Below, piece by piece: positions 37,835 to 49,300 of a stretch of DNA of 64,000 nucleotides. The notes beneath the pieces are model-generated. The model was not told the DNA's origin and did not search any database. It was given only the letters and a program-made list of their open reading frames with translations. The stretch is taken from assembly GCF_902459655.1 (NCBI RefSeq), contig NZ_CABPSB010000005.1:1-64000 (forward strand), given 5' to 3'. The DNA is from Pandoraea anhela. Lineage in GTDB: Bacteria; Pseudomonadota; Gammaproteobacteria; Burkholderiales; Burkholderiaceae. A program made the translations under genes and the position numbers. The stretch's first letter is position 1, and each line of letters starts with the position of its first letter.

Positions 37835-38413
37835 TTACGCGAAGTTCTTCGCGGCGAAGTCCCAGTTGACCAGCGTCCAGAATGCCTCGACGAACTTCGG
37901 ACGGGCATTGCGGTAGTCGATGTAGTACGCGTGTTCCCACACGTCGATCGTGATCAACGGCTTGTCGGCGCCGGTCAGCGGCGTGGCGGCGTTGCTGGTG
38001 TTCACGATGTCGACCGAACCGTCGGCCTTCTTCACGAGCCACGTCCAGCCCGAACCGAAGTTGCCCACGGCCGACTTCGTGAATGCTTCCTTGAAAGCGT
38101 CGTACGAGCCGAACTTGGCGTCGATGGCCTTGGCCAGATCGCCGGTCGGCGCACCGCCGCCCTTCGGCGCCAGCGAGTTCCAGAAGAAGGTGTGGTTCCA
38201 CACCTGTGCTGCGTTGTTGAACACGCCGCCCGACGACTTCTTGATGATGTCTTCGAGGCTGGCGTTTTCGAATTCGGTGCCCTTGATCAGGTTGTTCAAG
38301 TTGGTCACATAGGCTTGGTGGTGCTTGCCGTAGTGATACTCCAACGTTTCCTTGGAGATGGTCGGCGCCAGTGCGTCGATGGCGTACGGCAGTTCAGGGA
38401 GCTTGTGTTCCAT
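37835..38413 (-). CDS. sodB: Superoxide dismutase [Fe]
   Basis: 192 residues, the size of E. coli SodB (193). Metal ligands: His27 in [11 protein letters not shown], a His in VWNHTFFW (about 74), Asp and His in [13 protein letters not shown] (about 158 and 162). The Gln in [10 protein letters not shown] before the second histidine marks the Fe type. No signal peptide, so cytoplasmic. AAAGGACA precedes the ATG. Monocistronic, with its own terminator. Confidence 0.96.
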   Translation of the reverse strand: MEHKLPELPYAIDALAPTISKETLEYHYGKHHQAYVTNLNNLIKGTEFENASLEDIIKKSSGGVFNNAAQVWNHTFFWNSLAPKGGGAPTGDLAKAIDAKFGSYDAFKEAFTKSAVGNFGSGWTWLVKKADGSVDIVNTSNAATPLTGADKPLITIDVWEHAYYIDYRNARPKFVEAFWTLVNWDFAAKNFA

Positions 38414-38614
38414 GGCGATTGTCCTTTGTGCTCTGAGGGGAACCCGATTTTGCGTTATCCGGAGCCATCGATTCTAGGGCAGATGCGAAAACCCCGCAAA
38501 CCCAACGGGTACTTGGTTTACGCAATCTGCCCGATGAATGTGACGATTGTTTGCCGATCCCGTCTAATCGATGCACGATGCCCGCGATTCGCCAGCTTTG
38601 CCGAACCGACCCAA

Positions 38615-39988
38615 CTAAAAAGTATCGTCTAGCCTGACCTGGACATCACCAATGCCCACATCCGCCGCCCCGTCGGCCAGATGCATGGTCACCTGCTGAC
38701 CCCGTTGCAGTTTTGACGGATCGCGCAGCGGCTGCCCTCTCGCATCGAGCACTGCGGCGTAACCGCGTTGCAGCGTGCGGCGCGGATTGAGTAATTCGAG
38801 TTGCGCGGTCGCATCGGTCAGACGCTGGGAGGCACGCTCGGCACGACGCGACATCGCCGCCCGAAGGCGTTGCGAGAGCAAGGCCACGCGCTCATGTTGC
38901 GGTGCGACATCAGGCACGGCTCGCGTCAGACGCAGACGCAACATCTCGAACCGGCTGCGACGCTGCGCGAGGGGTCGCTCCAGCGCATGCCGCATGCGGT
39001 CGGCCAGATGCGCCAGCTCGCCGCGTTGGCGCGCCAGACGCTCACGCGGCGATACCAGTCCCCGCGACAGGCTGTCGAGCTGCTGGGCACGCTGCTCCAG
39101 CGTGCGTCGCATGGCGCGGCTCAGGCGTTGACGCTCACGGTCGATATCGCGCAGGCACTCGTCGCGCGCCGCAGTGATGAGTTCGGCTGCCGCCGTGGGG
39201 GTCGGTGCGCGCACGTCCGCCACGAAATCGGCAATCGTGAAATCGGTTTCGTGCCCCACGCCCGAGACCACCGGCAATTTGCTGCGGGCGATGGCGTGAG
39301 CCAGCACTTCCTCGTTGAACGCCCAAAGGTCCTCGATCGACCCGCCGCCACGGCACAACAGAATCGTGTCGACTTCGTTACGGGTGTTGGCGGTGTCGAG
39401 CGCCGCCGCAAGCCGCGAGGCTGCGTCGGCGCCTTGCACGGGCGCGGGATAGACGACGATGGAGATGTGCGGCGCGCGGCGCGCCAGTGTCGTCAACACG
39501 TCGCGCAACGCAGCCGCCTGCAACGACGTGACGACGCCGACCCGGCGGGCATAACGCGGCAACGCGCGCTTGCGCTGGGCATCGAACAGGCCGGCAGCAG
39601 CGAGCTTTTCCTTAAGACGCAGGAACGCCTCATAAAGATTGCCCTGCCCGGCGCGGCGGATCGCCTCGACGTTGAGTTGCACCTCGCCGCGCGGTACATA
39701 CATGGACAGCAAGGCACGAACTTCGACCCGGTCGCCCTCTTTCGGCGAGAAGTCCGCGTGCTGCGCGCGCCCCCGGAACATGACGCAACGCATTTGCGCC
39801 TGCGCGTCCTTGATCGAGAAATACCAATGGCCGCTGGCCGCGCGCGTGAAGTTGGAGATCTCGCCACTGACCCATGCCAGAGGGAAGCTCCGCTCCAGCA
39901 CGCCGGCGACGGCCTTGTTCAAATCTGAAACACTTAGCACGCGATCCGCACCACCAGAGGGCCGGGCGTCGTCGAAAGATAGGTTCAT
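38615..39988 (-). CDS. xseA: Exodeoxyribonuclease VII large subunit
   Basis: Large subunit of ExoVII, which degrades single-stranded DNA to oligonucleotides. 457 residues from the ATG at 39988 (E. coli 456); an upstream in-frame ATG at 40150 adds 54 residues and is unlikely. Order: N-terminal OB-fold (RVLSVSDLNKAVAGVLERSF, SGEISNF, GHWYFSIKD), catalytic domain (GGGSIEDLWAFNEE, VSGVGHETDFTIADF), a long coiled coil (about 260-390, Arg/Gln/Leu-rich) and a C-terminal segment LQRGYAAVLDARGQ. The small subunit xseB is not in the window. Confidence 0.96.
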   Translation of the reverse strand: MNLSFDDARPSGGADRVLSVSDLNKAVAGVLERSFPLAWVSGEISNFTRAASGHWYFSIKDAQAQMRCVMFRGRAQHADFSPKEGDRVEVRALLSMYVPRGEVQLNVEAIRRAGQGNLYEAFLRLKEKLAAAGLFDAQRKRALPRYARRVGVVTSLQAAALRDVLTTLARRAPHISIVVYPAPVQGADAASRLAAALDTANTRNEVDTILLCRGGGSIEDLWAFNEEVLAHAIARSKLPVVSGVGHETDFTIADFVADVRAPTPTAAAELITAARDECLRDIDRERQRLSRAMRRTLEQRAQQLDSLSRGLVSPRERLARQRGELAHLADRMRHALERPLAQRRSRFEMLRLRLTRAVPDVAPQHERVALLSQRLRAAMSRRAERASQRLTDATAQLELLNPRRTLQRGYAAVLDARGQPLRDPSKLQRGQQVTMHLADGAADVGIGDVQVRLDDTF

Positions 39989-40183
39989 GCGTGTGCGCTG
40001 ACGAAAAACTGTCCACAGGCCCGCTAATTTAAGGGTTTTCTCGTCCGGGCGCCCCATATTTCCTTCAGCGGGACGCCAAACCCTTGATTTATCTGGGTTT
40101 GCAAGGGGTATCCGTGACGCGACGCGTTGCGATTTCAGCGTCGACGCCAAGATATATCGTCGGCGGGCGACATGTGCACATAG

Positions 40184-40192
40184 TTATCCACA
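40184..40192 (+). promoter_or_regulatory. DnaA box (TTATCCACA)
   Basis: Exact match to the strongest DnaA box, in the xseA/exbB intergenic region. Confidence 0.55.
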
Positions 40193-40348
40193 GGCAGGTG
40201 AAAAAGTCTTGGGAATGGTGAGGTTGCGGGGGTGTTCATTTCTGAAACCGCTCATTGCCCATTTTTTCATCACGAACTAAAAAGTTCCGTCGTGTCAAAG
40301 AGTTGCCAGACGTATCCCAAGGTTGTCCACATCCTTGTGCTCGTGAGG

Positions 40349-40357
40349 TGTGGAAAA
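40349..40357 (-). promoter_or_regulatory. DnaA box (TTTTCCACA)
   Basis: Matches TTWTNCACA on the minus strand; 157 bp from the other exact box, with TTGTCCACA (40323-40331, plus) close by. Confidence 0.45.
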
Positions 40358-40435
40358 CGGTGCTTGCCCATCCCCCCCCTGCACGCTACAGTTCGGACTC
40401 GTTTGCCCATCCCCGCAACAAGCAAGAGGTCGTCT

Positions 40436-41050
40436 TTGTTCGCCGTCATCCAGGCCGCCGGCTGGCCCATCTGGCCACTTCTCATCGCTTCCGTCATCGC
40501 CCTCGCCCTGATCGTCGAGCGCGCCCTGTCGCTGCGCCGCACGCGCGTGCTCCCGGGTGGCGTGCTCGAAAACGCGATCACGCTCGCCCGTCGTGGCACC
40601 GCCAAGCAGGACGCCACCGAAGCCCTGGCGCGCGGCTCGATGCTCGGCCGCGTGCTGGCGACCGGCGTGAGGTACGTCGCTCACAATCCGCAGGGCCCGC
40701 GCGAGGGCGCCAAGGAGGCGCTGGAGGAAACGGGACGCGCCGTCGCCCATGAACTGGAACGCTTTCTGCCGGCGCTCGGCACCATCGCCTCGGTCGCCCC
40801 GCTCATGGGGCTGTTCGGCACCGTGGTCGGCATGATCGAAATCTTCGGCGCACAGGATGCGACCGGCACCGACCCGGCCCAACTGGCGCATGGTATTTCC
40901 GTTGCGCTCTACAACACGGGCTTCGGGCTGATGATCGCGATTCCCGCGATGATCTTCTATCGTTACTACCGCACGCGTGTCGACGCCTTCCTCGTGGAAC
41001 TCGAGACGCAGGCCGTCCACTTTCTCGATGCTACGCTGCCGCGGCATTGA
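40436..41050 (+). CDS. exbB: MotA/TolQ/ExbB proton channel family protein
   Basis: Inner-membrane proton channel subunit that energises a partner through the proton motive force; with the ExbD-like product next to it, it forms an ExbBD/TolQR-type complex. 204 residues, starting at TTG 40436 (AAGAGG 6 bases upstream; no ATG before the first helix). Three membrane helices: one near residues 8-25, and two later (PALGTIASVAPLMGLFGTVVGMIEIF, about 113-138; SVALYNTGFGLMIAIPAMIFY, about 155-175). It is the first gene of a six-gene string to adk. No TonB gene is nearby. Confidence 0.92.
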   Translation: MFAVIQAAGWPIWPLLIASVIALALIVERALSLRRTRVLPGGVLENAITLARRGTAKQDATEALARGSMLGRVLATGVRYVAHNPQGPREGAKEALEETGRAVAHELERFLPALGTIASVAPLMGLFGTVVGMIEIFGAQDATGTDPAQLAHGISVALYNTGFGLMIAIPAMIFYRYYRTRVDAFLVELETQAVHFLDATLPRH

Positions 41051-41065
41051 TCCGAGAGACACACG

Positions 41066-41512
41066 ATGAATTTCCGTCGAGGCCTCTCCACGCGCGATGA
41101 GCCGGAGATCAATCTGATCCCGCTCATCGACGTGCTGCTCGTCATCCTGATCTTTCTGATGGTCACCACGACCTACACGCGCTACACGGCGCTCAAGGTC
41201 AATCTCCCGACGGCGGACGCCGAGAAGGCCGTGGTGCCGCCACGTCAGATCGTCGTCTCGGTCAGTACCGACGGCAGTTATGCCATCGATCGCCACTCGC
41301 TTGCGCAACGCGACGTGGCCAGCCTGAGCGCGGCACTGCGTCAGGCGGCCGGGCCGGCGAACACCGGTGCGGAGCCGCCCGTCATCATCATCAATGCAGA
41401 CGCCAAGAGCGCCCATCAGTCGGTCATCAATGTCATGGAAGCCGCGCGTGAGGCCGGCCTGTCGCGTCTGACTTTTGCAGCGCGCTCGACGTCCGCGCAA
41501 CCGTCCCGATGA
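41066..41512 (+). CDS. exbD: ExbD/TolR family protein
   Basis: 148 residues with one N-terminal membrane helix ([21 protein letters not shown], about 17-37) carrying the conserved proton-accepting Asp, then a periplasmic domain. The [18 protein letters not shown] pattern is typical of ExbD/TolR. It follows exbB by 15 bp, and its stop overlaps the lpxK start (ATGA). Confidence 0.94.
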   Translation: MNFRRGLSTRDEPEINLIPLIDVLLVILIFLMVTTTYTRYTALKVNLPTADAEKAVVPPRQIVVSVSTDGSYAIDRHSLAQRDVASLSAALRQAAGPANTGAEPPVIIINADAKSAHQSVINVMEAAREAGLSRLTFAARSTSAQPSR

Positions 41513-42588
41513 CCGACGCCGCTCGCCCTGACCGCCCTGCCCCCACGAACGGGGCGCGCGCACGTGCGCTCGTGCCGAGACTGTCGGGGACGCTGGTGCA
41601 TTGGGTCACGGCGCAGTGGCAACGCCGAGGGGTCGTCGCATGGCTGTTGTGGCCGCTGTCATGGGTATTCGGCGCCCTCGCGGCATGGCGTCGCATGCGC
41701 TTTCGCCAGGGCTGGAAACGCTCGACGCGCCTGCCCGTGCCGGTCGTCATCGTCGGCAATCTCACCGTGGGCGGCACCGGCAAGACGCCGACGGTCATTG
41801 CGCTCGTCGGCGCATTGCGCGCGCAGGGCTACACACCAGGGGTGTTGTCCCGGGGTTACGGTGCGAAGCTTGTCCGCCCCACGGAAGTCAGTGTGACCGC
41901 ACGCCCCGAGGACACCGGGGATGAGCCATTGCTGATCGCCAAACGCACGGGCGCGCCGGTATGGGTCTGGCCGTCGCGGGTCGAGGGGGGCCGGGCATTG
42001 CTTGCCGCGCACCCGGAATGCGATGTCATCGTGTGCGACGACGGGCTTCAGCATTACGCGCTGGCACGCGATGTCGAGATCGCCGTCTTCGATCACCGCT
42101 TGGGCGGCAACGGTTTTCTGTTGCCGGCCGGGCCGTTGCGCGAGCCGTTGTCGCGCCGGCGGGACGCCAATCTCATCAACGATCCCTATGGCAGAACGCT
42201 GCCGGCATGGCCCGACACGTGGCGGCTGACGCTCACGCTCGGCGACGCGTGGTGCGTGAGTCAACCGTCCCTCACCCGAGCGCTGTCGCACTTTGCCGGC
42301 AAGCGCGTGTTGGCGGCTGCCGGCATTGGTGCGCCGGAGCGATTCTTCGCGGCGTTGCGCGCGGCAGGCTTGCAAATCGAGACGCTGGCGCTGCCCGACC
42401 ATTACGACTTTGCAACGAATCCGTTCGACGGCGTTGCCGCCGACGCCATCCTGATCACCGAAAAGGATGCAGTAAAATGCGTCACCTGGTCCGACCCGCG
42501 TGTGTGGGCCGTACCTGCCGAGGCAGCGCTAGATGCGCGTCTCGTATCACTGGTAGTGGAGAAATTGCGTGGACAACCGACTGTTTGA
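41509..42588 (+). CDS. lpxK: Tetraacyldisaccharide 4'-kinase
   Basis: Phosphorylates the 4' position of the lipid A precursor at the inner membrane. 359 residues, longer than E. coli LpxK (328) at the N-terminus. A hydrophobic segment ([19 protein letters not shown], about 42-60) anchors it, followed by the P-loop [13 protein letters not shown] (about 83-95), DDGLQHY and [18 protein letters not shown]. Overlaps exbD by 4 bp and the Trm112-like gene by 20 bp, so the group is translated as a unit. Confidence 0.96.
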   Translation: MTDAARPDRPAPTNGARARALVPRLSGTLVHWVTAQWQRRGVVAWLLWPLSWVFGALAAWRRMRFRQGWKRSTRLPVPVVIVGNLTVGGTGKTPTVIALVGALRAQGYTPGVLSRGYGAKLVRPTEVSVTARPEDTGDEPLLIAKRTGAPVWVWPSRVEGGRALLAAHPECDVIVCDDGLQHYALARDVEIAVFDHRLGGNGFLLPAGPLREPLSRRRDANLINDPYGRTLPAWPDTWRLTLTLGDAWCVSQPSLTRALSHFAGKRVLAAAGIGAPERFFAALRAAGLQIETLALPDHYDFATNPFDGVAADAILITEKDAVKCVTWSDPRVWAVPAEAALDARLVSLVVEKLRGQPTV

Positions 42589-42771
42589 GATTCTCGTCTG
42601 CCCCTTGTGCAAGGGCCCGCTGGAGCTGGATAAGAAAGCCCAGGAGCTGATTTGCCACGCAGACAAGCTCGCTTACCCGATTCGCGACGGCATTCCCGTC
42701 ATGCTGGCCGATGAAGCGCGCCAGTCCGTCGAAGGTACGCCCGTCCCGCTGAACGACGACAAGTCCACATC

Positions 42772-42775
<4 letters not shown>
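42569..42775 (+). CDS. Trm112 family protein (YcaR-like)
   Basis: 68-residue Trm112/UPF0434 protein. GTG start at 42569 (GGAG 7 bases upstream), inside the last 20 bases of lpxK. It has the [15 protein letters not shown] zinc-ribbon-like half (Cys11, Cys14), a third Cys at [10 protein letters not shown] and the conserved [10 protein letters not shown]. The kdsB start overlaps its stop. In E. coli ycaR also sits between lpxK and kdsB, which suggests a role linked to lipid A/KDO synthesis, unproven. Confidence 0.93.
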
Positions 42776-44536
<1,761 letters not shown>

Positions 44537-44600
44537 TTCAGTCGTCATCGCGCCGATGTCGGGGCGCTGCGAACCCGACATGTCGGCGCTGCCAGCACGG

Positions 44601-44627
44601 CATAAGTCACATAAGTAGCATAAGTAA
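44601..44627. repeat. Three tandem 9-bp repeats (CATAAGTNN)
   Basis: CATAAGTCA, CATAAGTAG and CATAAGTAA head to tail, directly before the adk terminator. Confidence 0.75.
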
Positions 44628-44633
44628 CGCCAC

Positions 44634-44671
44634 GGAAAAGGCGGCCAGTTCTGACTGCGCCGCCTTTTTTG
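44634..44671 (+). terminator. Rho-independent terminator after adk
   Basis: Stem AAAAGGCGGC/GCCGCCTTTTTT around a 13-base loop; AGGAGG of the next gene follows 8 bases later. Confidence 0.85.
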
Positions 44672-44689
44672 CCGATAGGAGGATGACGC

Positions 44690-45448
44690 ATGGAAATTCA
44701 GGGCAATGTGTTTCTGATCACCGGTGGCGCCTCAGGGCTGGGCGCAGCGGCGGCACGCTGGCTCGCCGGACTCGGCGCCAAGGTCGCGATAGCCGACGTG
44801 AATGTCGACGAGGGAGAAGCGCTCGCCGGAAAACTCGGCGGCAAGTTCGTCAAATGCGACGTCACCCGTGAAGACGACGGCGAAGCTGCCGTGGCCGCAG
44901 CCCAGTCGCTCGGCACGCTTCGCGGTCTCGTCAATTGTGCCGGCATCGCCATCGGCAGCAAGACTGTCGGCCGCGACGGCCCCCATCCCCTCGACACCTT
45001 CTCGCGTGTCGTCCATATCAACCTGATCGGCACCTTCAACATGATTCGCCTCGCGGCGAGCGCCATGAGCCGGAACGAACCGAATGGCGAAGGCGAGCGC
45101 GGCGTGATCGTCAACACGGCTTCCGTCGCGGCATTCGACGGGCAGATGGGGCAAGCCGCTTATGCCGCGTCGAAAGGCGGTGTCGCGAGTCTGACGCTGC
45201 CGGTCGCGCGCGATCTGTCGCGCAGCGGCATTCGGGTCATGACCATCGCCCCGGGCATTTTCGAAACGCCGATGATGCTCGGCATGCCGGCTGACGTGCA
45301 GGCGTCGCTCGGACAAATGGTGCCGTTCCCGCCGCGTTTGGGCAGGCCTGCGGAATACGCCATGCTCGTCGAGCAGATCGTGCGCAACCCGATGCTCAAC
45401 GGTGAAGTCATTCGTCTGGACGGCGCGATCCGGATGCAGCCGAAGTAA
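44690..45448 (+). CDS. SDR family 3-hydroxyacyl-CoA dehydrogenase (HSD10-like)
   Basis: 252-residue short-chain dehydrogenase with the NAD-binding [15 protein letters not shown] (about 10-24), DVN at the end of strand 2 (favouring NAD), NCAGIA, catalytic Ser in [10 protein letters not shown] and YAASKGG. The [18 protein letters not shown] and [14 protein letters not shown] segments match HSD17B10-type 3-hydroxyacyl-CoA dehydrogenases, active in fatty acid or branched-chain amino acid breakdown. AGGAGG lies upstream of the ATG. It stands alone. Confidence 0.92.
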   Translation: MEIQGNVFLITGGASGLGAAAARWLAGLGAKVAIADVNVDEGEALAGKLGGKFVKCDVTREDDGEAAVAAAQSLGTLRGLVNCAGIAIGSKTVGRDGPHPLDTFSRVVHINLIGTFNMIRLAASAMSRNEPNGEGERGVIVNTASVAAFDGQMGQAAYAASKGGVASLTLPVARDLSRSGIRVMTIAPGIFETPMMLGMPADVQASLGQMVPFPPRLGRPAEYAMLVEQIVRNPMLNGEVIRLDGAIRMQPK

Positions 45449-45640
45449 CGCGTCTGGCGCAGCGGCGGGACAGTACGCGGGGGCCCGGACATGTTGTCGC
45501 ACCGCAGCAAAATGCCGCGCCGACTATGACTACAATGGAATGCCGACCGGATCCGACGGTCGGCCCCAGACACCGGCTTTCATGCGCTCCGACCGGTGCC
45601 CGAGCATTCTTCCCGTCGTCCCCCGAGGCAGGAGGCTGGC

Positions 45641-46135
45641 ATGAAATCACTGGCGCAACAGATGTCGTTCTATCAGCGCTATCACCGTAGTCCCAAGAAT
45701 CGTCTGACCCATTTCTTCGGCGTTCCCATGATCATCCTGGCGGTGATGCAGGCGTTCTCTTGGGTGCCGCTCGGCCCCAGCGGCCTGAACGCGACGCATG
45801 TGATCGTGCTGGTGCTGCTGATGTACTACTTCCTGCTCGACGTTCCACTGGCGCTCGCCATGACGGCATGCTTCGCCGTATTGCTTGCCGTCACGCAGCA
45901 GCTGGCGAGGCTCCCGCTGCCGTGGGCGCTAAGCGTTTTCGGTATGCTTTTCGTCGGCGGCTGGATCGTGCAACTCATCGGTCATCACTTCGAGGGGCGC
46001 AAGCCGGCATTGCTCGACAACCTCTTTCAGATCTTCATCGCCCCCGTGTTCCTGATGGCCGAAGTGTTCTTCCACTTCGGTTACAAACCGGGACTGCAAC
46101 GGGAAGTGCAGGAACTGTCGATGCAGTCGGTATGA
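45641..46135 (+). CDS. DUF962/Mpo1-like membrane protein
   Basis: 164 residues from the ATG at 45641 with AGGAGG upstream. The N-terminal FYQRYHRSPKNRLTHFFGVP and the GWIVQLIGHHFEGRKPALLDN histidine segment are the family signature; four membrane helices are seen. The yeast member Mpo1 is a metal-dependent dioxygenase of 2-hydroxy fatty acids; whether the bacterial ones act likewise is not known. Monocistronic. Confidence 0.88.
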   Translation: MKSLAQQMSFYQRYHRSPKNRLTHFFGVPMIILAVMQAFSWVPLGPSGLNATHVIVLVLLMYYFLLDVPLALAMTACFAVLLAVTQQLARLPLPWALSVFGMLFVGGWIVQLIGHHFEGRKPALLDNLFQIFIAPVFLMAEVFFHFGYKPGLQREVQELSMQSV

Positions 46136-46215
46136 CGGTGTGAAACCCGCGCACGGGGATGCCGAGATTCCTGAGAATACTGAGAATAGGGCGACAGGTT
46201 TCACGCGTAGAGACG

Positions 46216-46258
46216 CAAAAAACGAAACGCCAGCCGATGATCACGGCTGGCGTTTCTC
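46216..46258. terminator. Terminator between DUF962 and SirB1-type genes
   Basis: Twelve-base-pair stem GAAACGCCAGCC/GGCTGGCGTTTC (46224-46256), with a run of six T on the minus strand and a TTTC tail on the plus strand, between convergent genes. Confidence 0.82.
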
Positions 46259-46283
46259 ATTGCGCACCGACCTCGGGCGCCGT

Positions 46284-47150
46284 TTAGCCGTGGCTTCCCG
46301 GTCGGCGGCTCAGATCGTCGAGCACCTGGCGAATCGCATCGGCATCGTCGGCGTCGGGCCGTTTGCTCAGATAGAGTTCCAGATCGTCCTGCGCCGGACG
46401 CACGAACCCCAGGCGCGCATACGCCAACCCGCGATCGCGCTTCTCGATCGGCTGATCGGGCAAGACGAGCACCATGCGCTCCTGTACCGCGAGCAGCCGC
46501 TCCCATCGCTCGTTTTGCGTGTAGATCGCTCGCAGGTTCCGGAGCATGCGCGCCAGAATTTCACGCGGTGACGCCGGCTCCAGAAACGGATGCAACAACG
46601 CCCACAGCGCCAACTCCTGAATCGGTTCGGCGCTCTCGTCACGATAGTGCTTCAGGTAAGGCTCCACCATCTCGAGCAATCGTTGCGGCGAGAGGGAATG
46701 GCCTGAGATCGGGTCGATGACGACATCGCCTGCGGGCACGGCCAAGCGCAGCAGGAAATGGCCGGGAAACGACAGACCGCGTAACGGCAGCCCGATCTGA
46801 TGGCCGATTTCCATGCACAACACGGCCAGCGAAATCGGAATGCCGCGACGCCGGTCGAGCACCACGTGCAAATGGCTGTTGTCCGGATCGTAATAATCGT
46901 TCTGATTGACCGTGAAACCGAGTTCACGGAAAAAGAAGTGGTCGAGCAGTTGCAGCTTCTGCAACGGCCCGGCGTCAGGCGGCAGACGCCGCGCCAGACG
47001 GGCGGCGAGCGCGTCGATCTGGGTCAGCGTGTCCTGCACGTCGAGATCGGGATAGACGTCCTGCGCGATAGCGATAGCGGCCTCGGTCAACGGCAGGCCG
47101 TCGTCGGACGCCACCAGCGCGGCAAAGTACTCGAGAATTCGATTTGCCAT
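46284..47150 (-). CDS. SirB1 family protein (transglutaminase-like core with TPR-like tail)
   Basis: 288 residues from the ATG at 47150. The centre shows the bacterial transglutaminase-like 2 domain (FFFRELGFTVNQNDYYDPDNS, about 93-113; LDRRRGIPISLAVLCMEIG, FPGHFLLRL and DPISGHSLS), followed by a helical TPR-like C-terminus (LAVQERMVLVLPDQPIEKR). The Cys at position 3 of LCMEI is kept, so catalysis is possible, but SirB1 proteins have no firm function. It lies after murJ on the same strand with a 53-bp gap and may be cotranscribed with it. Confidence 0.88.
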   Translation of the reverse strand: MANRILEYFAALVASDDGLPLTEAAIAIAQDVYPDLDVQDTLTQIDALAARLARRLPPDAGPLQKLQLLDHFFFRELGFTVNQNDYYDPDNSHLHVVLDRRRGIPISLAVLCMEIGHQIGLPLRGLSFPGHFLLRLAVPAGDVVIDPISGHSLSPQRLLEMVEPYLKHYRDESAEPIQELALWALLHPFLEPASPREILARMLRNLRAIYTQNERWERLLAVQERMVLVLPDQPIEKRDRGLAYARLGFVRPAQDDLELYLSKRPDADDADAIRQVLDDLSRRPGSHG

Positions 47151-47203
47151 GCGGTATCCGTGAATTCCGCCGCATCGCGCCCCGTTCCAGCGATCCCGCA
47201 GGA

Positions 47204-48757
47204 TCAGGAGTGGGTGCGTCTGCGGAAGAACGAGAAGTTGAAACCCATGAGGAATAATGCCCCGAAATACACCACGGCGCATAGCACCAGACTCGCCCCG
47301 AGTAACGCGATTCGCGCCAGCGGACGCGCACCGAGCGCCACCCAGTCGAAGCTTTGGGTAAACCACAGCAACAGACCGGCCAGAATCAGACACGCCGCGA
47401 GCAATTGCACGAAAAACAGCCACCACCCCGGCGCCGGGCGATAAATGCCGCGCTTGTAGAGGCCGGCGAAAAGCAGCGCGGCGTTCATGCAGGCGCCCAC
47501 CCCGATCGACAGCGACAACCCGGCGTGCGCGAACCAGCGCACGAAAAGCACGTTCGAGAGCTGTGTGGCGATCAGTACCACGATGGCAATCTTCACCGGC
47601 GTCTTGATGTCCTGTTTCGCGTAGAAACCCGGCGCGAGAATTTTGATGAGAATCAGGCCGACCAGACCGACCCCATAAGCCGTCAACGCATGCGCGGTCA
47701 TCGCCACGTCGGTCGCGTCGAAGCGGCCGTATTGATAGAGCGTCGCCGTCAGCGGCTCGGCATAAACGAACAGGCCGACCGCACTTGGCATCGCCAGAAG
47801 AAACGTCAGACGCAGGCCCCAATCGAGCAGCGCGGAATACTCGGCAGCGTCGCCGTCCGCGCTGGCGCGCGACAGGCTCGGCAGCAAAATGGTGCCAAGC
47901 GCCACGCCCAGCAACGCCGTCGGGAATTCCATCAGACGGTCGGCATAGGCCAGCCATGACACGCTGCCCTGAGCAAGCCGCGAGGCAATGTTCGTATTGA
48001 TGATCAGGCTCACCTGCGCGACCGACACGGCGAGCGTCGCGGGAACCATCTTCGCCAGCACGCGCTTCACCCCGGCATTACGCAGCGCAGCAACGACATT
48101 GAAGGTGATGCGCGGGAGCATACCGATGCGGGCAAGCGCCGGCAGTTGAATGACCAGTTGCAACACCCCGCCGACGATCACGGCGTAGGCCAGCGCATAG
48201 ACGGGCGTCTCCAGATGCGGCGCGACCCACAGCGACGCCACGATCGAGCTGACGTTGAGCAGCACCGGCGCGAATGCCGGCATCGAAAACTGACGCCACG
48301 TATTGAGTACCCCGGCGGCGAGCGTGGTGATCGAAATCAGGGTGATGTAGGGGAACATCACGCGCGTCATGAAGACGGCCGCGTCGAAAGCGCCGTTTTC
48401 GCGAGACAGGCCCGTCGCCACGGCGTAGACGACCCCGGAGGCGCCGAGCACCCCGGCGAGCGTGATCGAGAGCAAGACCCAGAACAACACCGTTGTCACG
48501 GAGTCGACGAGGGTTTTGGTCTCGTCAGGACTGCGTTGCGACTTGAATTCGGCCAGAATTGGGACGAATGCCTGCGAAAATGCCCCTTCGGCGGACAAGC
48601 GGCGCAGCAGATTGGGAATGCGGAACGCCACGTTGTAGGCGTCGGTCATGGGACCGGCGCCGAACATGCGTGCGATAAGAATTTCACGAATCAGGCCGGT
48701 GATGCGCGAAAGCATCGTGAAACCGCTGACCGTAGCGAGAGCTTTGAGCAAATTCAT
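47204..48757 (-). CDS. murJ: Lipid II flippase MurJ
   Basis: 517-residue inner-membrane flippase of peptidoglycan lipid II (MOP superfamily), E. coli MurJ 511. From the ATG at 48757 the product begins [21 protein letters not shown], the family start, with the RITGLIRE and [20 protein letters not shown] motifs that hold the essential arginines; fourteen membrane segments are apparent. Divergent from rpsT with a 179-bp shared region. Confidence 0.96.
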   Translation of the reverse strand: MNLLKALATVSGFTMLSRITGLIREILIARMFGAGPMTDAYNVAFRIPNLLRRLSAEGAFSQAFVPILAEFKSQRSPDETKTLVDSVTTVLFWVLLSITLAGVLGASGVVYAVATGLSRENGAFDAAVFMTRVMFPYITLISITTLAAGVLNTWRQFSMPAFAPVLLNVSSIVASLWVAPHLETPVYALAYAVIVGGVLQLVIQLPALARIGMLPRITFNVVAALRNAGVKRVLAKMVPATLAVSVAQVSLIINTNIASRLAQGSVSWLAYADRLMEFPTALLGVALGTILLPSLSRASADGDAAEYSALLDWGLRLTFLLAMPSAVGLFVYAEPLTATLYQYGRFDATDVAMTAHALTAYGVGLVGLILIKILAPGFYAKQDIKTPVKIAIVVLIATQLSNVLFVRWFAHAGLSLSIGVGACMNAALLFAGLYKRGIYRPAPGWWLFFVQLLAACLILAGLLLWFTQSFDWVALGARPLARIALLGASLVLCAVVYFGALFLMGFNFSFFRRRTHS

Positions 48758-48795
48758 GTTGCGCGTATTATACGCACAGCAGTGCAGCAAAGAAG

Positions 48796-48825
48796 TTGCA
48801 ATTTCCGTTTCGCTTCGGCTATAAT
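48796..48825 (+). promoter_or_regulatory. Sigma-70 promoter of rpsT
   Basis: TTGCAA (48796-48801), an 18-bp spacer and perfect TATAAT (48820-48825), 110 bp before rpsT. Confidence 0.7.
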
Positions 48826-48936
48826 CGACGGTTTCGAAGTCAATGGATTGCTTCCTGGCCACCGTGTCTCCCAGGGAGCCGAGCCAAACTGCATAGAAGC
48901 CGCATCAGGCGGAGCAATTCAAGGAATTCACAGAAC

Positions 48937-49209
48937 ATGGCAAATACCGCACAAGCACGCAAGCGCGCGCGTCAAACCGTTAAGATCAACGCCCACAACT
49001 CGGCGCTGCGTTCGCGTCTGCGCACGGCTGTGAAGGCTGTCCGTAAGGCCATCGCTGCTGGCGATCAGGCTGCTGCCAAGGAAGTGCTGCGCACTTCGGC
49101 CAAGACGATCGACATCATCGCTGACAAGAAGATCGTTCACAAGAACACCGCGGCTCGCCAGAAGAGTCGCCTGTCGGCCGCCATCAAGGCGATGTCGGCT
49201 GCTGCCTAA
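48937..49209 (+). CDS. rpsT: 30S ribosomal protein S20
   Basis: 90 residues, [18 protein letters not shown] start, strongly basic and helical, as expected of S20 (E. coli 87). The ATG at 48937 lies after AAGGA at 48921-48925. The leader is 110 bases long; S20 represses its own translation in E. coli, and a similar control is possible. A strong terminator follows. Confidence 0.97.
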   Translation: MANTAQARKRARQTVKINAHNSALRSRLRTAVKAVRKAIAAGDQAAAKEVLRTSAKTIDIIADKKIVHKNTAARQKSRLSAAIKAMSAAA

Positions 49210-49267
49210 GACAGCATAAGCTGCAAAGCAGAACAAGTTGCTTGCCGGTTCCGACTACGGTCGGGAC

Positions 49268-49300
49268 ACTAAAAAGCCCGCTTCATGCGGGCTTTTTTCT
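49268..49300. terminator. Terminator after rpsT
   Basis: Stem AAAAAGCCCGC/GCGGGCTTTTTT with a five-base loop. Confidence 0.9.

Larger units (their letters stand above)
39989..40435. other. Divergent xseA/exbB intergenic region with DnaA-box-like sites
   Basis: 447 bp with no gene. It must carry the promoters of xseA (minus) and of the exbB-exbD-lpxK group (plus). It holds two perfect TTWTNCACA nonamers (40184-40192 plus; 40349-40357 minus) and two looser ones (40009-40017, 40323-40331). Local AT content is higher around 40225-40320. Confidence 0.55.

Noticed and set aside
40184-40357. Chromosome origin
   Set aside because: DnaA-like boxes occur, but there is no dnaA, dnaN, gyrB or parAB and no AT-rich 13-mer array.
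46284-47957. 557-codon frame joining the SirB1-type gene to upstream sequence
   Set aside because: The upstream part lies within murJ in another frame; the SirB1-type product starts at 47150.
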